Source of the DNA: Bog-473 sp963744225
GTDB lineage: Bacteria; Actinomycetota; Acidimicrobiia; Acidimicrobiales; RAAP-2
Direction of reading: 5' to 3'
NCBI GenBank assembly: GCA_963744225.1
Contig: CAVUSV010000005.1
Location: 124,001-188,000 of the forward strand
DNA length: 64,000 nt
The first letter of the stretch is position 1. Each line of letters opens with the position of its first letter. The notes under the pieces were generated by a model, which worked only from the letters and a program-made list of their open reading frames with translations, made no database searches and was not told the origin of the DNA. Below are positions 1-8,835 of this stretch, one piece after another. A program made the translations under genes and the position numbers.

Positions 1-383
1 CCGTAGGGTTGCGGCTGAGTGCACTCGGCGTAGGTCGTGATGACCTTGATCCCGAAACGGTTCATACCCGGCCTGAGTCGCAGCGACGCCGGGCAGACCA
101 AGAGCAGGCTGCCGAAAGGAAGGGAACTCACTCGGCCGCTGAGGCCGACAACAAGCCATCCGTTCTCGGTGCAGGTGTTGACCGTGATCGCCTTCTCGGT
201 CGTATTGGTCAATAGCACCGATCCCCTGATCGGTTGTCCAGCAGCAATGCGGGTCTGGACAAGTGTGACGCGGACCTTGATGGGAGCCGAAACTGCTTCG
301 CTGGCGGTTGCGGCCGAGATGAAGCTGATGGAGGCCAAGGTAGTTAGGGCCAAGCCCGTCAGGACTCTCGCAGCTGACCTCAT
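1..383 (-). CDS. Secreted protein of unknown function, N-terminal part (runs off the left edge)
   Basis: The minus strand is open from an ATG at 381-383 to the window edge, giving the first 127 residues. Residues 1-27 form a typical signal peptide (basic MRSAAR, hydrophobic LTGLALTTLASISFISA, then ATAS/EA). The mature part is beta-rich (KVRVTLVQTRIAAGQPIRG, SVLLTNTTEKAITVNTC), resembling an Ig-like or DUF-type exported domain in which a leading 'GQPIxGxVxLxN' strand is common. Two or more cysteines suggest a disulfide. The C-terminus and stop lie outside the window. No function can be assigned. Confidence 0.6.
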   Translation of the reverse strand, partial: MRSAARVLTGLALTTLASISFISAATASEAVSAPIKVRVTLVQTRIAAGQPIRGSVLLTNTTEKAITVNTCTENGWLVVGLSGRVSSLPFGSLLLVCPASLRLRPGMNRFGIKVITTYAECTQPQPY

Positions 384-767
384 CACTAGCGATTATGGCA
401 AGCGATCGGCCGCAATGATTTGTCAGGTCGATGCCCCAAACCGCCGGGAAGTGGTGATGGCTCTATCTGCTTGGATCTACATCGACCCGGGTCCAATCAG
501 TTCCCCTGCAGACGCAGCAGGGCAAAGTGAGCGAACGGCGCCGGCCGGGCGGATCTGGAGACGCATTTTGGAGCCTGCATGCAAGGCGCTGGGTACTGCG
601 GATCTGGCCGCAACTGTCGCATCGCTCCTGCCACGAATCCAGCTCCTGCACACACGAATGTCACTCGGCGACCCCGGAGTCTCCGTGCCCCAGCACGCCG
701 CCGGGAAAGGGGGCAGTTCGAAGCTGGCAATCGGGGACACCCGATCCAGACCCTGGATTGAACAGGT
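384..767. other. Intergenic stretch, no gene supported
   Basis: Overlapping short open frames exist on both strands but none has a convincing start, ribosome binding site or protein-like composition. It separates the exported protein at the left edge from the end of the YihY/BrkB-like gene. Confidence 0.5.
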
Positions 768-1822
768 TCACTGCGATTCAGTCACACCGGGCGGAAAGGC
801 GGGACGATGTGAGAGGGGCGGGAGCGAATCGCTCGCCCCGCTCGTGGAATCACCATTCGTGGGGGGAGGGCCTCCTGGCTCCACGCTCGCAGACCGCGGT
901 CTGCGGATCACCCAAATGTGTCCGACCACTGCGCCCAAGGTGATCACTGCACCCATTGCGATGAACCATGTGAGAAGAGTAAAGACCACGCCGATCGTCC
1001 CATACAGGTGACTGTCGGAGATGAGAGTCGAGGAGAAGTAGAACGACGCAAACGCACCGAGGCCGACCCAGAAGACCCCTGTGGCGAGCGCGGCGGGGAA
1101 GAGTCGTCGCCAAGGTTCTTCCCCGCGCAGCAAGAAGTGGAGACCCCACCAGAAGAGTGCGGTCACGATCACCAGGTTGCCCAAGCCCAAGAACACTCGG
1201 CCAGACGGAAGGTCCCGAAGTGGCCTGCTTATCACGGCATCGACATAAACCTCCGCAGCAGCCGCCAGAGCCCACACGAGGCAGCGGAGCACATTCGACC
1301 ATCCCCGAACGTCGCGGTGATCGAAGATCTGTTGGTACAGCCTCTGGATCGAGCGCGCAACCGCAATCGTTCCGGCCAAGGAGAGAGCCAGGGCGACGGC
1401 GACGCCGAAGTTCAGGCCGGCATGTGTTGCGAGAACAGGGAGTCGATGAGATGAGCCCCCTCACGATTCAGTCCCAAACGTGTGGCGATGTCATCGTCCA
1501 CTCGACTGTTCGCCAACACGTTGAGGAGGATGATCAGCGGGAGGACAGAGAGCAGGAACGTCGCCCCAAACAGGATGATCCAGTTTCCGAACTCCGCCTC
1601 CCCAAGACCCGTGATCAGGTGCTGAGCGGTCGATCCTTGGTAGCGGTCACGCCACCACCCAACAGCGGGGACAAGTTGCTCCGCCCGAGAGCTCCCACTT
1701 CCCCCCGTGATCCGGCTCTTGTCACCCTCCACAACATGAGGATATTCCAGGGTCACTTGAGGATTACCGGACCGTGTCCGCACCATCCGAATCCCCGAGC
1801 TCGCCGAAACGAGCGTGATCAC
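768..1822 (-). CDS. YihY/BrkB (UPF0761) family inner-membrane protein, one frame break
   Basis: Two adjacent minus-strand frames together make one protein. The first (down to about 1412) has the N-terminal part with WWRDRYQG and a membrane segment (WIILFGATFLLSVLPLIILL). The second (from about 1430) continues with GLNFGVAVALALSLAGTI, then several membrane helices (NVLRCLVWALAAAAEV, LVIVTALFWWGLHFLL, LLTWFIAMGAVITLGAVVG) as in the six-helix YihY family. Removing one base near 1420-1430 restores a single reading frame, so a sequencing indel or a fresh frameshift is likely. The C-tail is Pro/Ser rich. The family is integral to the cytoplasmic membrane and its role is not established. The start at 1822 is an upper bound. 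Confidence 0.7.
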
Positions 1823-1920
1823 GAACGAGGAACCGCTCGTGTTCTGACAAGGTAAATCTGAGTGCCCCAGGGCTCCCGGATTGCCCTACGGAACTTCGGC
1901 TCGTGGAGAGGGGTTCATCG

Positions 1921-3219
1921 CTACACGCTGAAGTAGGGCGGGGGCCGAGGGCAGTTCCGACCCCCGAAGTTGATGGGATGCTCGTTCTGTAACGATTGCT
2001 CGAGCACCCGGTCGTTGTTCGCGGTGGGCAGACGCTTCGCAAGAATCAGACGATGCCGCGCGGGAGTCCGTCCCAGCATCTCGCACATGTTGCCCGAATA
2101 GAACCGATCCCTCTCCGTCTCGCTAAGCCCGCCCATGGAAGCCTCGAACTTGGCCAGAGGATCCGTGCTGCCCTCAGGGTGCGGGTAGTCGGTGGAGAAC
2201 ATGAACAATTCGCTCCCGGCTTGCTCCATCATCCAGCCGACGGGTTCGCCGGGGAAGGGTGTGAACTTGAGGTGCTCACGGACGTATTCCGAGGGCTTGG
2301 CCTCGAGCCGCCGAAGGGGTTCCTCGGTTCGACGAAAGGCTCGTTGGGCGTTGTCGAGGTGACGTGTCCAGGACACCACCCAACCCGCTCCCTGTTCGAT
2401 GCACCCGCCCTTGAGGTTCGGGAAGCGATCGAAGATCCCGTCGAGGATCAGCGCCCCGAGAAAGAGTTCGGGAGAGTGGTGGATGGCCAGGTAGTCCTTG
2501 GAACGAATGTTCTCGCCTCCACCCAAGTGGTCGGACACGGGCATCGCGATGTTGTGAAAGGCCGGATCGAGCATGCGGCCCCCGCCTCCCACGTGTAACA
2601 CGAACGGCACCGACGAACTCTCCAAGGCGAACCAGAAAGCATCGAGGTCGGGATGGCTCGGCGAACGCTCTCCGGCGGCGGTCGAAGGCACCATGACGGC
2701 GGCTGCGCCGAGCGCGAGAGCCTCTTCGGTGAGTGCCACTGCCCGCACTGGATCATTGAGGGGCACGAATGCAACCGCCAGAAGCCTCGGGTCGGATGCA
2801 CAGAAGGAGGCCATGGCGTGGTTCTGTGCAGAGGCTCCCGCGTAGAGGCGCTCGAGATCGCGTCCGACAAACATCGAGGTGGCGAAGGTGGCGAAAACAA
2901 GCTGGGCATCGAAGCCGAATAGGTCCAGTGCTCGGCTGCGCTCCGCAGGGTCAAAGCCGCCCATTGCCACCCATCCCTTGTCGGTCAGCAGACGGTCCTC
3001 TGCCAGGCTCGCCTTGACGGGATCGCTCCGGCGAGCCTCGGCCTTCGCCACGGCGTCGGCAAGGGTAGGACGCAGTGCCTCGAAGCCACCCCTGCGCAAC
3101 CGAGGAGCGACGTCCGGATCGATGAAGTCGTCAAGAAATTCGCCAAGCTCCATCACGTGGCTATCTGCGTCCAGGATGACCCGGTCTCCGGCGTACGTCA
3201 TCTTCGCCCCCTTGCTCAT
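1921..3219 (-). CDS. Amidohydrolase-2 family metal-dependent hydrolase
   Basis: A 432-residue TIM-barrel hydrolase of the amidohydrolase_2 family (ACMSD/gamma-resorcylate decarboxylase-like). Residues 16-23 read LDADSHVM, the N-terminal metal motif with D19 and H21. The core has LHVGGGGRM and a long helix-rich centre, and the C-terminal metal site is FSTDYPHPEG. The family hydrolyses or decarboxylates aromatic and heterocyclic acids; the substrate here cannot be told. The ~45 residues after EMLGR (ending in a Pro-rich NCPRPPPYFSV) are not typical of the family, and a frame error near the 3' end could have replaced the true stop. Single gene with no close operon partner. Confidence 0.85.
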   Translation of the reverse strand: MSKGAKMTYAGDRVILDADSHVMELGEFLDDFIDPDVAPRLRRGGFEALRPTLADAVAKAEARRSDPVKASLAEDRLLTDKGWVAMGGFDPAERSRALDLFGFDAQLVFATFATSMFVGRDLERLYAGASAQNHAMASFCASDPRLLAVAFVPLNDPVRAVALTEEALALGAAAVMVPSTAAGERSPSHPDLDAFWFALESSSVPFVLHVGGGGRMLDPAFHNIAMPVSDHLGGGENIRSKDYLAIHHSPELFLGALILDGIFDRFPNLKGGCIEQGAGWVVSWTRHLDNAQRAFRRTEEPLRRLEAKPSEYVREHLKFTPFPGEPVGWMMEQAGSELFMFSTDYPHPEGSTDPLAKFEASMGGLSETERDRFYSGNMCEMLGRTPARHRLILAKRLPTANNDRVLEQSLQNEHPINFGGRNCPRPPPYFSV

Positions 3220-3485
3220 GCCCTGACGGCATACATGATGTCACTCGCGCTGGGCCGTTGCGACACGCCCGGAGCGTCCCAGACCGACCGGTCGGGGAGG
3301 AGATTGAGACTGAAATCAGTTGCACGGTGCAACGTCACCCTGCACGTGTCGAGCAACGGTCCCTTCGACAGCGCAGTGCAGGCCCTCTACGACATGCGCC
3401 CACATACCGCCTGCCAGATCGCCGGATCGGAGGCTCACTCAAAGAGCTGAGGGGGAAAATTGGGTGGCCTGTAGGATTCGTCGCC

Positions 3486-3959
3486 ATGGCTCACGAAACA
3501 AGTACTGGCTCGTCTCCCATCGTCAAAGGCCTTATGAATAACCTTCGTGAGATCCTCCCTGAGGACCAACGGCAGAAACTCGATGGCTATGCGGAGCGGG
3601 CGGAGGCGGCCAAGCCGAAAGGGGACTACCGCCGAGCGAGGTATTGCCTGCACTGGGCGATCCAGGTATCGGAGAGCCCGAAGCACTCGCACCTTCACGG
3701 TTTGGCTGTTCGGCTGAAGGAAACGCACAAGGAATGGCAGGACATCTGGCTTGGTGCCGAGTTCGGCTCCGAGGTAGAGATTGGCAAGGGACAACCGGCC
3801 CAGGAGATCAAGGGCGATCAAAGGATCGGCCCCGGGGAGGACATCGAGCTCCTTTGGGTGGAAGAGGCGACTGACGTGGCAAAGACCGCTGCCGAGAAGT
3901 CGGGATGGGAAAATGTCCCCTGGACGGAACTACTCGAAGGGGTCCTCAAGACCCGCTAG
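3486..3959 (+). CDS. Hypothetical protein, 157 residues
   Basis: I chose the ATG at 3486 (MAHETSTGSS) over starts further upstream because the upstream extension has low-complexity Arg/Pro composition typical of non-coding GC-rich DNA. The protein is charged and helical (LREILPEDQRQKLDGYAERA; RARYCLHWAIQVSES), with an acidic C-terminus. It lacks signal peptide and membrane segments, so it should be cytoplasmic. No domain is recognised. The gene stands alone between an amidohydrolase on the other strand and the ABM gene. Confidence 0.55.
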   Translation: MAHETSTGSSPIVKGLMNNLREILPEDQRQKLDGYAERAEAAKPKGDYRRARYCLHWAIQVSESPKHSHLHGLAVRLKETHKEWQDIWLGAEFGSEVEIGKGQPAQEIKGDQRIGPGEDIELLWVEEATDVAKTAAEKSGWENVPWTELLEGVLKTR

Positions 3960-4132
3960 AGCAGTGGAGGGCTCTCTTACCGACCCTGACGGGAACGTGA
4001 TTCGTTTTGGAAGCTCCATTCGCGAAACATTGCGGGCACCCGGAAGCCGAATCAGCGTCGTAATCGACCAGGGCCTCCTCACGCGGATTCTGCCACTCTT
4101 CGGGCGTCGGCAAGCGCGGACGGTCTGTCGCG

Positions 4133-4426
4133 TTAGGGCTCCTCGACCGCCGAGATGATGTACCGCATGACGTTCGCTGACTGAATCGGCGGCGACTCAG
4201 ACGCGGGCTGTCCGGCGCCACGAAAGGCGAGCAGATCGTGTTCACTGTCCCAGCGCTCGAAGACGTTGATCCGACTGAGGTCAAGTGGATCAGCCGCCTG
4301 AACGAAGTCAAGGCATCCGGTTGCTTTGCGAGCTCGGCCAACAACATCACCGTTCGCGGCAAGAAAGGCTGCCCGGTCGGCCGGATCTACGAACAAGCTC
4401 CCAGCGATGATCAGCACGAGTCCCAC
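4133..4426 (-). CDS. Antibiotic biosynthesis monooxygenase (ABM) domain protein
   Basis: A 97-residue single-domain protein of the dimeric alpha/beta-barrel ABM family (quinol monooxygenase YgiN-like). The opening strand GLVLIIAGSLFVDPADRAAF, the central motif CLDFVQAADPLDLSRINVFERWDSE and the following helix are diagnostic: the 'FERWDS' strand-turn and a terminal YIISAVEEP strand complete the ferredoxin-like fold. Members act without cofactor on quinols or aromatic polyketides, or degrade heme; nothing here specifies the substrate. The gene is followed on the same strand, about 40 bp upstream, by an ASCH gene with which it may be co-transcribed. Confidence 0.8.
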   Translation of the reverse strand: MGLVLIIAGSLFVDPADRAAFLAANGDVVGRARKATGCLDFVQAADPLDLSRINVFERWDSEHDLLAFRGAGQPASESPPIQSANVMRYIISAVEEP

Positions 4427-4469
4427 CCTAGGCTGATCCGGAATTCGGAGGGTCTGGTACTGACCCAGA

Positions 4470-4919
4470 TCACCGGGTCAGTGTGGGAGTCGCACAGTGG
4501 GGCAGGCCAAGGATGCTTCTACGATCGTCGAGGACCCGAAACCAGACACACACGAACAAGGATTCGTCTGAAACGACAATGCCTTGGGCTGCGAAGTAGG
4601 AGCCGTGTCCCTCTCGCCACTGCTCGATCGAAGTGAAATCCTCACCTTCGTCATCCGCGAATTCCCAAGGAACGTCGGTGAAGCGATAGGTCTCAACCCG
4701 CGTGACCTCGACGATGGCCGCCACAGCATGGCCCGGCCCGAGAAGCACTTGTCGCTCACCCGGCGCCTCTACGGCTTCCTGTTCGTCGAGATACTCCTGC
4801 TCGAGGAGCGCGCCGGTGGCCACCTTCCTGCCGGACAGCGCCGCTTCCGTGAGTCGATCCTGCATTTCTCCTGGCCTTCCAAGAGAGAAGGCTCGAAGGC
4901 CGTTGACTCGAGGCCACAT
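4470..4919 (-). CDS. ASCH domain protein
   Basis: A 149-residue protein matching the ASCH (PUA-like) fold: RPGEMQDRLTEAALSGRKVA near the start, a middle RQVLLGPGHAVAAIVEVTRVETYRFTDV strand pair, and FADDEGEDFTSIEQWREGHGSYF, the WR-x-H segment conserved in the family. ASCH proteins bind RNA or modified nucleosides, and some are N4-acetylcytidine amidohydrolases. Full length for the family. It probably shares a transcript with the ABM gene downstream. Confidence 0.8.
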   Translation of the reverse strand: MWPRVNGLRAFSLGRPGEMQDRLTEAALSGRKVATGALLEQEYLDEQEAVEAPGERQVLLGPGHAVAAIVEVTRVETYRFTDVPWEFADDEGEDFTSIEQWREGHGSYFAAQGIVVSDESLFVCVWFRVLDDRRSILGLPHCATPTLTR

Positions 4920-5183
4920 GGTGTCAACGTAGCGAAGGGCGATGGACGTTTCCCCGAACGCCCGACAGGAGGTTGGCGGACCAGAGCCACCAGCTCTCGT
5001 TCTCCTGCCGCCGCGTCGTCAGAGGTACGTTGCGCCGACGAAAAGCAAGACCGTCAGCGGCGTGCCGGCGGTCGAGAACGAGGCTCCTCAGGTGCCCCAG
5101 ACTCCCTGCCTTTCCGGCGTCAGGCGGTGTCCCGAACGCCGCCGGGTATCGGACCGCCGACCGATCATTCGACTTCAGATGTC

Positions 5184-5576
5184 TCAGGTGCGCTTGGTCA
5201 TACCCAGTAACAGCGTTGCGCCCGAATCATTGACCTCGTTCAGAGCGCTCAGCACCGCGGTGATCGCGTCCTCAGCGGTCGCCGACCCAATGAACTCGAT
5301 CCCGACCCGAACCAAACCTGGCTGGATCATCAAGGCATTCTTGATCTGCCCCTCGAGCGGGACCCTGACTGAATCACGGGCGGAAGGAACCTCGATGGAG
5401 ATCCCGCGACCGGTCAACTCGGACACTCGCTTGTGACGAAACGTGATCCCAATTCCGACCTTCGAGACATCGAGGATCCAGCACTTTCGCCACCCGACGG
5501 TGGTGACCTCATCCTCAAGAAGGCAGAACCCGTGAAGGTTCGCGGGTTGACGTGGTTCTCGTCGCCGGGGCCCCAT
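5184..5576 (-). CDS. PilZ domain protein (candidate cyclic-di-GMP receptor)
   Basis: A 130-residue stand-alone PilZ-type beta barrel. Both halves of the c-di-GMP-binding signature are present: RxxxR (R5 to R9) near the N-terminus and DxSxxG (D36-V-S-K-V-G41) 27 residues later, followed by strands GIGITFRHKR, VRVPLEGQIKNALMIQPG and LVRVGIEFIG. The spacing fits a ligand-binding PilZ domain. No output domain is attached, so it would act through a partner protein. It is far (37 kb) from the exopolysaccharide locus, but c-di-GMP control of polymer synthesis is a common role of such proteins; that link is only inference. Confidence 0.75.
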   Translation of the reverse strand: MGPRRREPRQPANLHGFCLLEDEVTTVGWRKCWILDVSKVGIGITFRHKRVSELTGRGISIEVPSARDSVRVPLEGQIKNALMIQPGLVRVGIEFIGSATAEDAITAVLSALNEVNDSGATLLLGMTKRT

Positions 5577-5671
5577 AGCGCTTCAATACCCTTCGTGGAC
5601 GCCTCGCGACGCCTCCGTGCGCAACCCGTTTACCCAGCAGGGCTAACGACGAAAGAGCCGCATTTCAGAAA

Positions 5672-6076
5672 CTACTCATGCTTGCTCTCGGCGTAATCCG
5701 TGCCTGGCTCGCCCAACTCCGACACAATTCTGAGGAATCCACCCAAGACGGCTTTGTAGTCGAGCGCACACGACGGGATGAAGCTGCCGCCAAAGCCCCC
5801 ACTTCGAACGTATTCCGGACCGGGTGAGCGGGGCTGGGCGGCACTCAAATGGGACCGTCCCTTTTCGTAGAACGGGCGCACCGCGCTCGATCGCAGGGCC
5901 GGGACCGTTGCCGGCGAATGGTGCATGGCGACAACCAGGGCGCGTGGCGCGATCTCCCTCAAAGGGCATCTCTCGTTGACGCAGCCGTGAAACGGACATA
6001 AGACATGCACCCAACACACGGAGCGGCGGAGGCATGGATGGCTGTCGAGCACCAGATCGTACAAGTCTCGTCCCAC
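5672..6076 (-). CDS. Doubtful small hypothetical protein
   Basis: The C-terminal third (FGGSFIPSCALDYKAVLGGF and LRIVSELGEPGTDYAESKHE) looks like genuine protein, but the N-terminal half is Cys/Arg/His rich and overlaps the 5' end of the plus-strand gene at 6038. It may be the tail of a small gene with a lost start or a decayed gene. No family recognised. Confidence 0.25.
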   Translation of the reverse strand: MGRDLYDLVLDSHPCLRRSVCWVHVLCPFHGCVNERCPLREIAPRALVVAMHHSPATVPALRSSAVRPFYEKGRSHLSAAQPRSPGPEYVRSGGFGGSFIPSCALDYKAVLGGFLRIVSELGEPGTDYAESKHE

Positions 6077-6268
6077 GTCACGAGCTTCGTCGGCCGCGTC
6101 GGCGTTATCGGCCTGTGCTCATGCGGATGGCTCGGAGGAGCAGAGGGAGACGATACGAGCAGGGCCGTTCTGAAGCTCCGTGAGGCCTGGGAAGCCCATG
6201 GACCCGACGAGAGCCTCGCCTGGGCCAATCCGGCAGGGTTTCACACTCCACGAAGACCCTCCGAATAA
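6038..6268 (+). CDS. Small 'CxCGW' hypothetical protein
   Basis: 76 residues starting at ATG 6038, preceded by GGCGGA about 9 bp upstream. The motif CSCGWLGGAEGDDTSRAVLK followed by a helix ending in WEAH resembles a short actinobacterial domain (xxCxCGWxG...A...W..H) found in many uncharacterised proteins, in which two cysteines may hold a metal. Cytoplasmic, no signal peptide. Function unknown. Confidence 0.5.
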   Translation: MAVEHQIVQVSSHVTSFVGRVGVIGLCSCGWLGGAEGDDTSRAVLKLREAWEAHGPDESLAWANPAGFHTPRRPSE

Positions 6269-6602
6269 TTTGGCCACATCTACCCTTTGGAGTAGGCAGC
6301 CTCCCAGATCGCTACCGGGTTGGTGACCTCCTCCGACATGGTCGAGAGAGGCCCGTCTGGCATCGTGGGAGCGCCTTGTGTGGACCCGTCGAGATGCAGA
6401 TCGCCGAGATCTGGGTGGTCGCCCTGTCAGAGAGTCGACGAGAGAAGTGATCCCGAGCACCTCGCTGAGCTCGATGCTGTCACATCATGGGGTCCTGCGG
6501 GGTCAGAACAGAAAATCGCCACCTGAGGAGGTGAGGCAAGAGTCCCATCCTCTTGGACTCTCCTGGTTCAGGGGCACGTTGAATGAAAGGAAGTGAGCCG
6601 TC
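6269..6602. other. Intergenic stretch, no gene supported
   Basis: About 330 bp between two small plus-strand genes. Open frames on both strands lack protein-like composition and a start with ribosome binding site; nothing else is recognised. Confidence 0.4.
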
Positions 6603-6839
6603 TTGAAGACAATGACGTGTAAACAGATGGGTGGACCATGTGACTTCCCGCACCATGGGTCTACCGCCGATGAAGTCATAAAGGCGCAAGATAGCCATCT
6701 CAAGGAAACGGTCGCAGGTGGTGATGATGCGCACCAAAGTGCGTTGAAGGAGATGAAGGGTCGGTGGAGGCATCCCATTTCCGGAATGGGGTGGTACAAG
6801 AAAACCAAGCGCGTTTTTGCTGATCTCCCCGAAGACTGA
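6603..6839 (+). CDS. DUF1059 family small protein
   Basis: 78 residues starting MKTMTCKQMGGPCDFPHHG, the N-terminal signature of DUF1059 proteins (MKTMTCxxLGGxCD, H). The family's middle (D-E-V/I helix, H, then DDAHQSALKEMKG) and the C-terminal YKKTKRVFADLPED are all present, so it is full length. The conserved Cys and His residues suggest metal binding. Biological role unknown. A TTG a few bases before the ATG is an alternative start. Confidence 0.75.
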   Translation: MKTMTCKQMGGPCDFPHHGSTADEVIKAQDSHLKETVAGGDDAHQSALKEMKGRWRHPISGMGWYKKTKRVFADLPED

Positions 6840-7147
6840 TCGGCTGATCAAGGTGCACATTGAGGCGCTGGGCACCTCCAGCCGGACGCAGAATCTCCAC
6901 GTCCCGAACCGGCCGTAGCGGGGCCTCACCATGGCCGAGTTCAACCTGCGCAGACAGGTGTTGCGGGCACGGCAGAAAGGACATTCCTGGCCCGGAATTG
7001 GATTCGTGATGGGCGTTTCACGACAGGCCGCTCAGCAGAGATTCGAAACGTTTGGCGCATCGGATGGTTGAGAAGTCCGAGATGGGCAGCGCACGCTCCC
7101 GGCGGTCGGGAAAGCCTCAAGGTGTGGGCGGAAAGCACGGTCGTGGA

Positions 7148-7720
7148 ATGCGTCTCGGCATCGCCCATCACCTCGGCTGGGCCGTGGCCGTAACGGCTTC
7201 GGCGGATCACAAGGTCGTGGACCGTCGGAGGATCGAGTTGATCGAGCCCGGTGTTCCGACGGCGCCGATCCACCACGAGGGCGGCTCGCTCCTCCTCCAC
7301 CGGCCGGCAGAACCTCTCGATGACAAGGCGCTCGCGGCGTTGGTGGCGGACGTACGAGCGTCGGTCAGCCGGGCCGCGTCGGCGGCGCTGGAAGAGATCG
7401 CGACTGCGCTGAGCGAACCGATCACATCTCATGTCGCTCCGAGCCTGGCCCGCCGACTTCCCCGAGGACATCGCCGTTCAGCGGCGCGTTCCCTACGAGA
7501 GCCGCGCCGACTCCGTCATGTACCGCCAGGTGCTGGCCGAGCTCGCCGCGAGCGCGGCTGGGTGGTGCATCACTACGACGCCAAGGACGTCGAGGTCGAA
7601 GCTGTCCGCACCCTGGGCAACCAAGCGGACAAGGTGCTTCACGGTCCACGAGCGAGCTTGGGACCACCTTGGTCGAAGGACCATCGGATGGCGCTCGCCG
7701 CAACGATCGTGGTCACCTGA
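7148..7720 (+). CDS. Conserved actinobacterial protein of unknown function, two compensating frame breaks
   Basis: Start at ATG 7148 (MRLGIAHHLGWAVAVTAS). The N-terminal part runs in one frame to about 7430, a middle part (SLRAWPADFPEDIAVQRRVP, YESRADSVMYRQVLAE) in a second frame to about 7550, and the tail (RGWVVHHYDAKDVEVEA, LGPPWSKDHRMALAATIVVT) returns to the first. Together they form one ~191-residue protein with conserved blocks 'AVQRRVPYE.RADSVMYRQ', 'HHYDAKDVE' and 'GPPWSKDHR' that I recognise from uncharacterised actinobacterial proteins. One single-base gain near 7430 and one loss near 7550 explain it. The acidic and histidine residues in the conserved blocks hint at a nuclease- or ATPase-like enzyme, but no function is established. 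Confidence 0.6.
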   Translation: MRLGIAHHLGWAVAVTASADHKVVDRRRIELIEPGVPTAPIHHEGGSLLLHRPAEPLDDKALAALVADVRASVSRAASAALEEIATALSEPITSHVAPSLARRLPRGHRRSAARSLREPRRLRHVPPGAGRARRERGWVVHHYDAKDVEVEAVRTLGNQADKVLHGPRASLGPPWSKDHRMALAATIVVT

Positions 7721-7816
7721 CCGAGCCCGAGACCGGTGTGCGACCACCAGGGCTCCCGTTCACCCGATTGTCACGCCGTTTCCACCGCCGAAACCCCACT
7801 GATACCGTCCGAACTC

Positions 7817-8191
7817 GTGCGGACCTCGCTGATGGTTCTCGTCATCATCGCGGCGTGTGTGTGCGCAGGCTGCTCAGGAGGCTCGCTGAGCCGGACAACC
7901 ACATCGACCAGTTCGAGCTCCGACCCGGCGGTGAGTACGAGGGTCGTTTCAGTCAACCCGACGAGCCACCTTTCGGACATGGTGAAGTGGAATATGACGA
8001 ACAAGACAAATCAACCCCAGTTCGCCACCTGCGTCGTTCTCGTGCTGAATGGCTCAAGGCAGCTCGGCGACTACGGCCCCGTTCAGCTCGCTGTGGCCGC
8101 CGGTGCCACCGCCGAGCAATTCAGCGAGGTGACCACCTTGGCGGGCAGCAACGCCGGCGATACGGCCCAGATTGTCTGCCGGAAGGGCTAG
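7817..8191 (+). CDS. Putative lipoprotein
   Basis: A GTG at 7817 gives VRTSLMVLVIIAACVCAGCS: a short hydrophobic signal ending in candidate lipobox cysteines (IAAC or CAGC), followed by a Ser/Thr-rich linker (GGSLSRTTTSTSSSSD) typical of actinobacterial lipoproteins. The ~90-residue mature domain (VSVNPTSHLSDMVKWNMTNK, then FATCVVLVLNGSRQLGDYG and a C-terminal Cys) is beta-rich and resembles FxLYD-like domains. It should be anchored to the outer face of the membrane. Function unknown; it precedes a cupin gene by 148 bp. Confidence 0.55.
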   Translation: MRTSLMVLVIIAACVCAGCSGGSLSRTTTSTSSSSDPAVSTRVVSVNPTSHLSDMVKWNMTNKTNQPQFATCVVLVLNGSRQLGDYGPVQLAVAAGATAEQFSEVTTLAGSNAGDTAQIVCRKG

Positions 8192-8339
8192 AAGCAATGG
8201 TCGATGTCGACAAGGACGGCAACATTGCACGGCCGGCTCCGGACGAAGAGCCAGAATGGGCAGGAATCCCGTCGGTCGCACTGCCGTTCTGCCCGGCTGC
8301 CGTTGTGATGGACAATCAACTGAACGCAAGGAGACACCC

Positions 8340-8720
8340 GTGGACGTACGATCCGCCCGAGAGGTAGCCCCCATCGTCGAGCACGCCGGCACGGTCCCCG
8401 TGTGGTGGCTGATCGAACCCCGCGAAATGCAGGACGATACAAAAGGCGGCTTCCTCGAGCTGGTCAGTGAATGGGAGGTGGCGGGAGGTGGGATGGTCGA
8501 TCCGCACGCACACCCCACGCACGAGTTCTATTACATACTCTCGGGTCGCGGCATCATGAAGATCGCCGACGAGGAGCGCGAGGTGGGGCAAGGGGACCTG
8601 ATCAGGATCCCGCCCAACGAGACGCACAGCATCTGGCCGCTGACCGAGCACAACTCCCTTCGGGGCCTTGCCTTCGCCATCGGGTCGGAGGGAAATGGCC
8701 CGGTCGACTACACCACCTAA
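8340..8720 (+). CDS. Cupin domain protein
   Basis: Start chosen at GTG 8340 because AAGGAG lies 7-12 bp upstream. The 126-residue protein has both cupin motifs: GGGMVDPHAHPTHEFYYILSG (HxH...E...G, motif 1) and GDLIRIPPNETHSIWP (PxxxxH, motif 2). One metal ion is expected, bound by two His, a Glu and the motif-2 His. Single-domain cupins of this size are isomerases, dioxygenases or small-molecule sensors; the substrate is not evident. Confidence 0.85.
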   Translation: MDVRSAREVAPIVEHAGTVPVWWLIEPREMQDDTKGGFLELVSEWEVAGGGMVDPHAHPTHEFYYILSGRGIMKIADEEREVGQGDLIRIPPNETHSIWPLTEHNSLRGLAFAIGSEGNGPVDYTT

Positions 8721-8835
8721 TTGCGTACAGGCCGAGTCTCCGGCTTCGAGCTTGTTCGTCGGACTGCATTGCCGAACCCCTGGTGTCCGAAAGCTTCCGA
8801 ATCAACGACGAGAAGCGACCGGGCCCCTCCTGCTC

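Noticed and set aside
37..1011. A 324-residue plus-strand open frame
   Set aside because: It runs antisense to a signal-peptide protein and the YihY-like gene and has no domain or coding-like composition.
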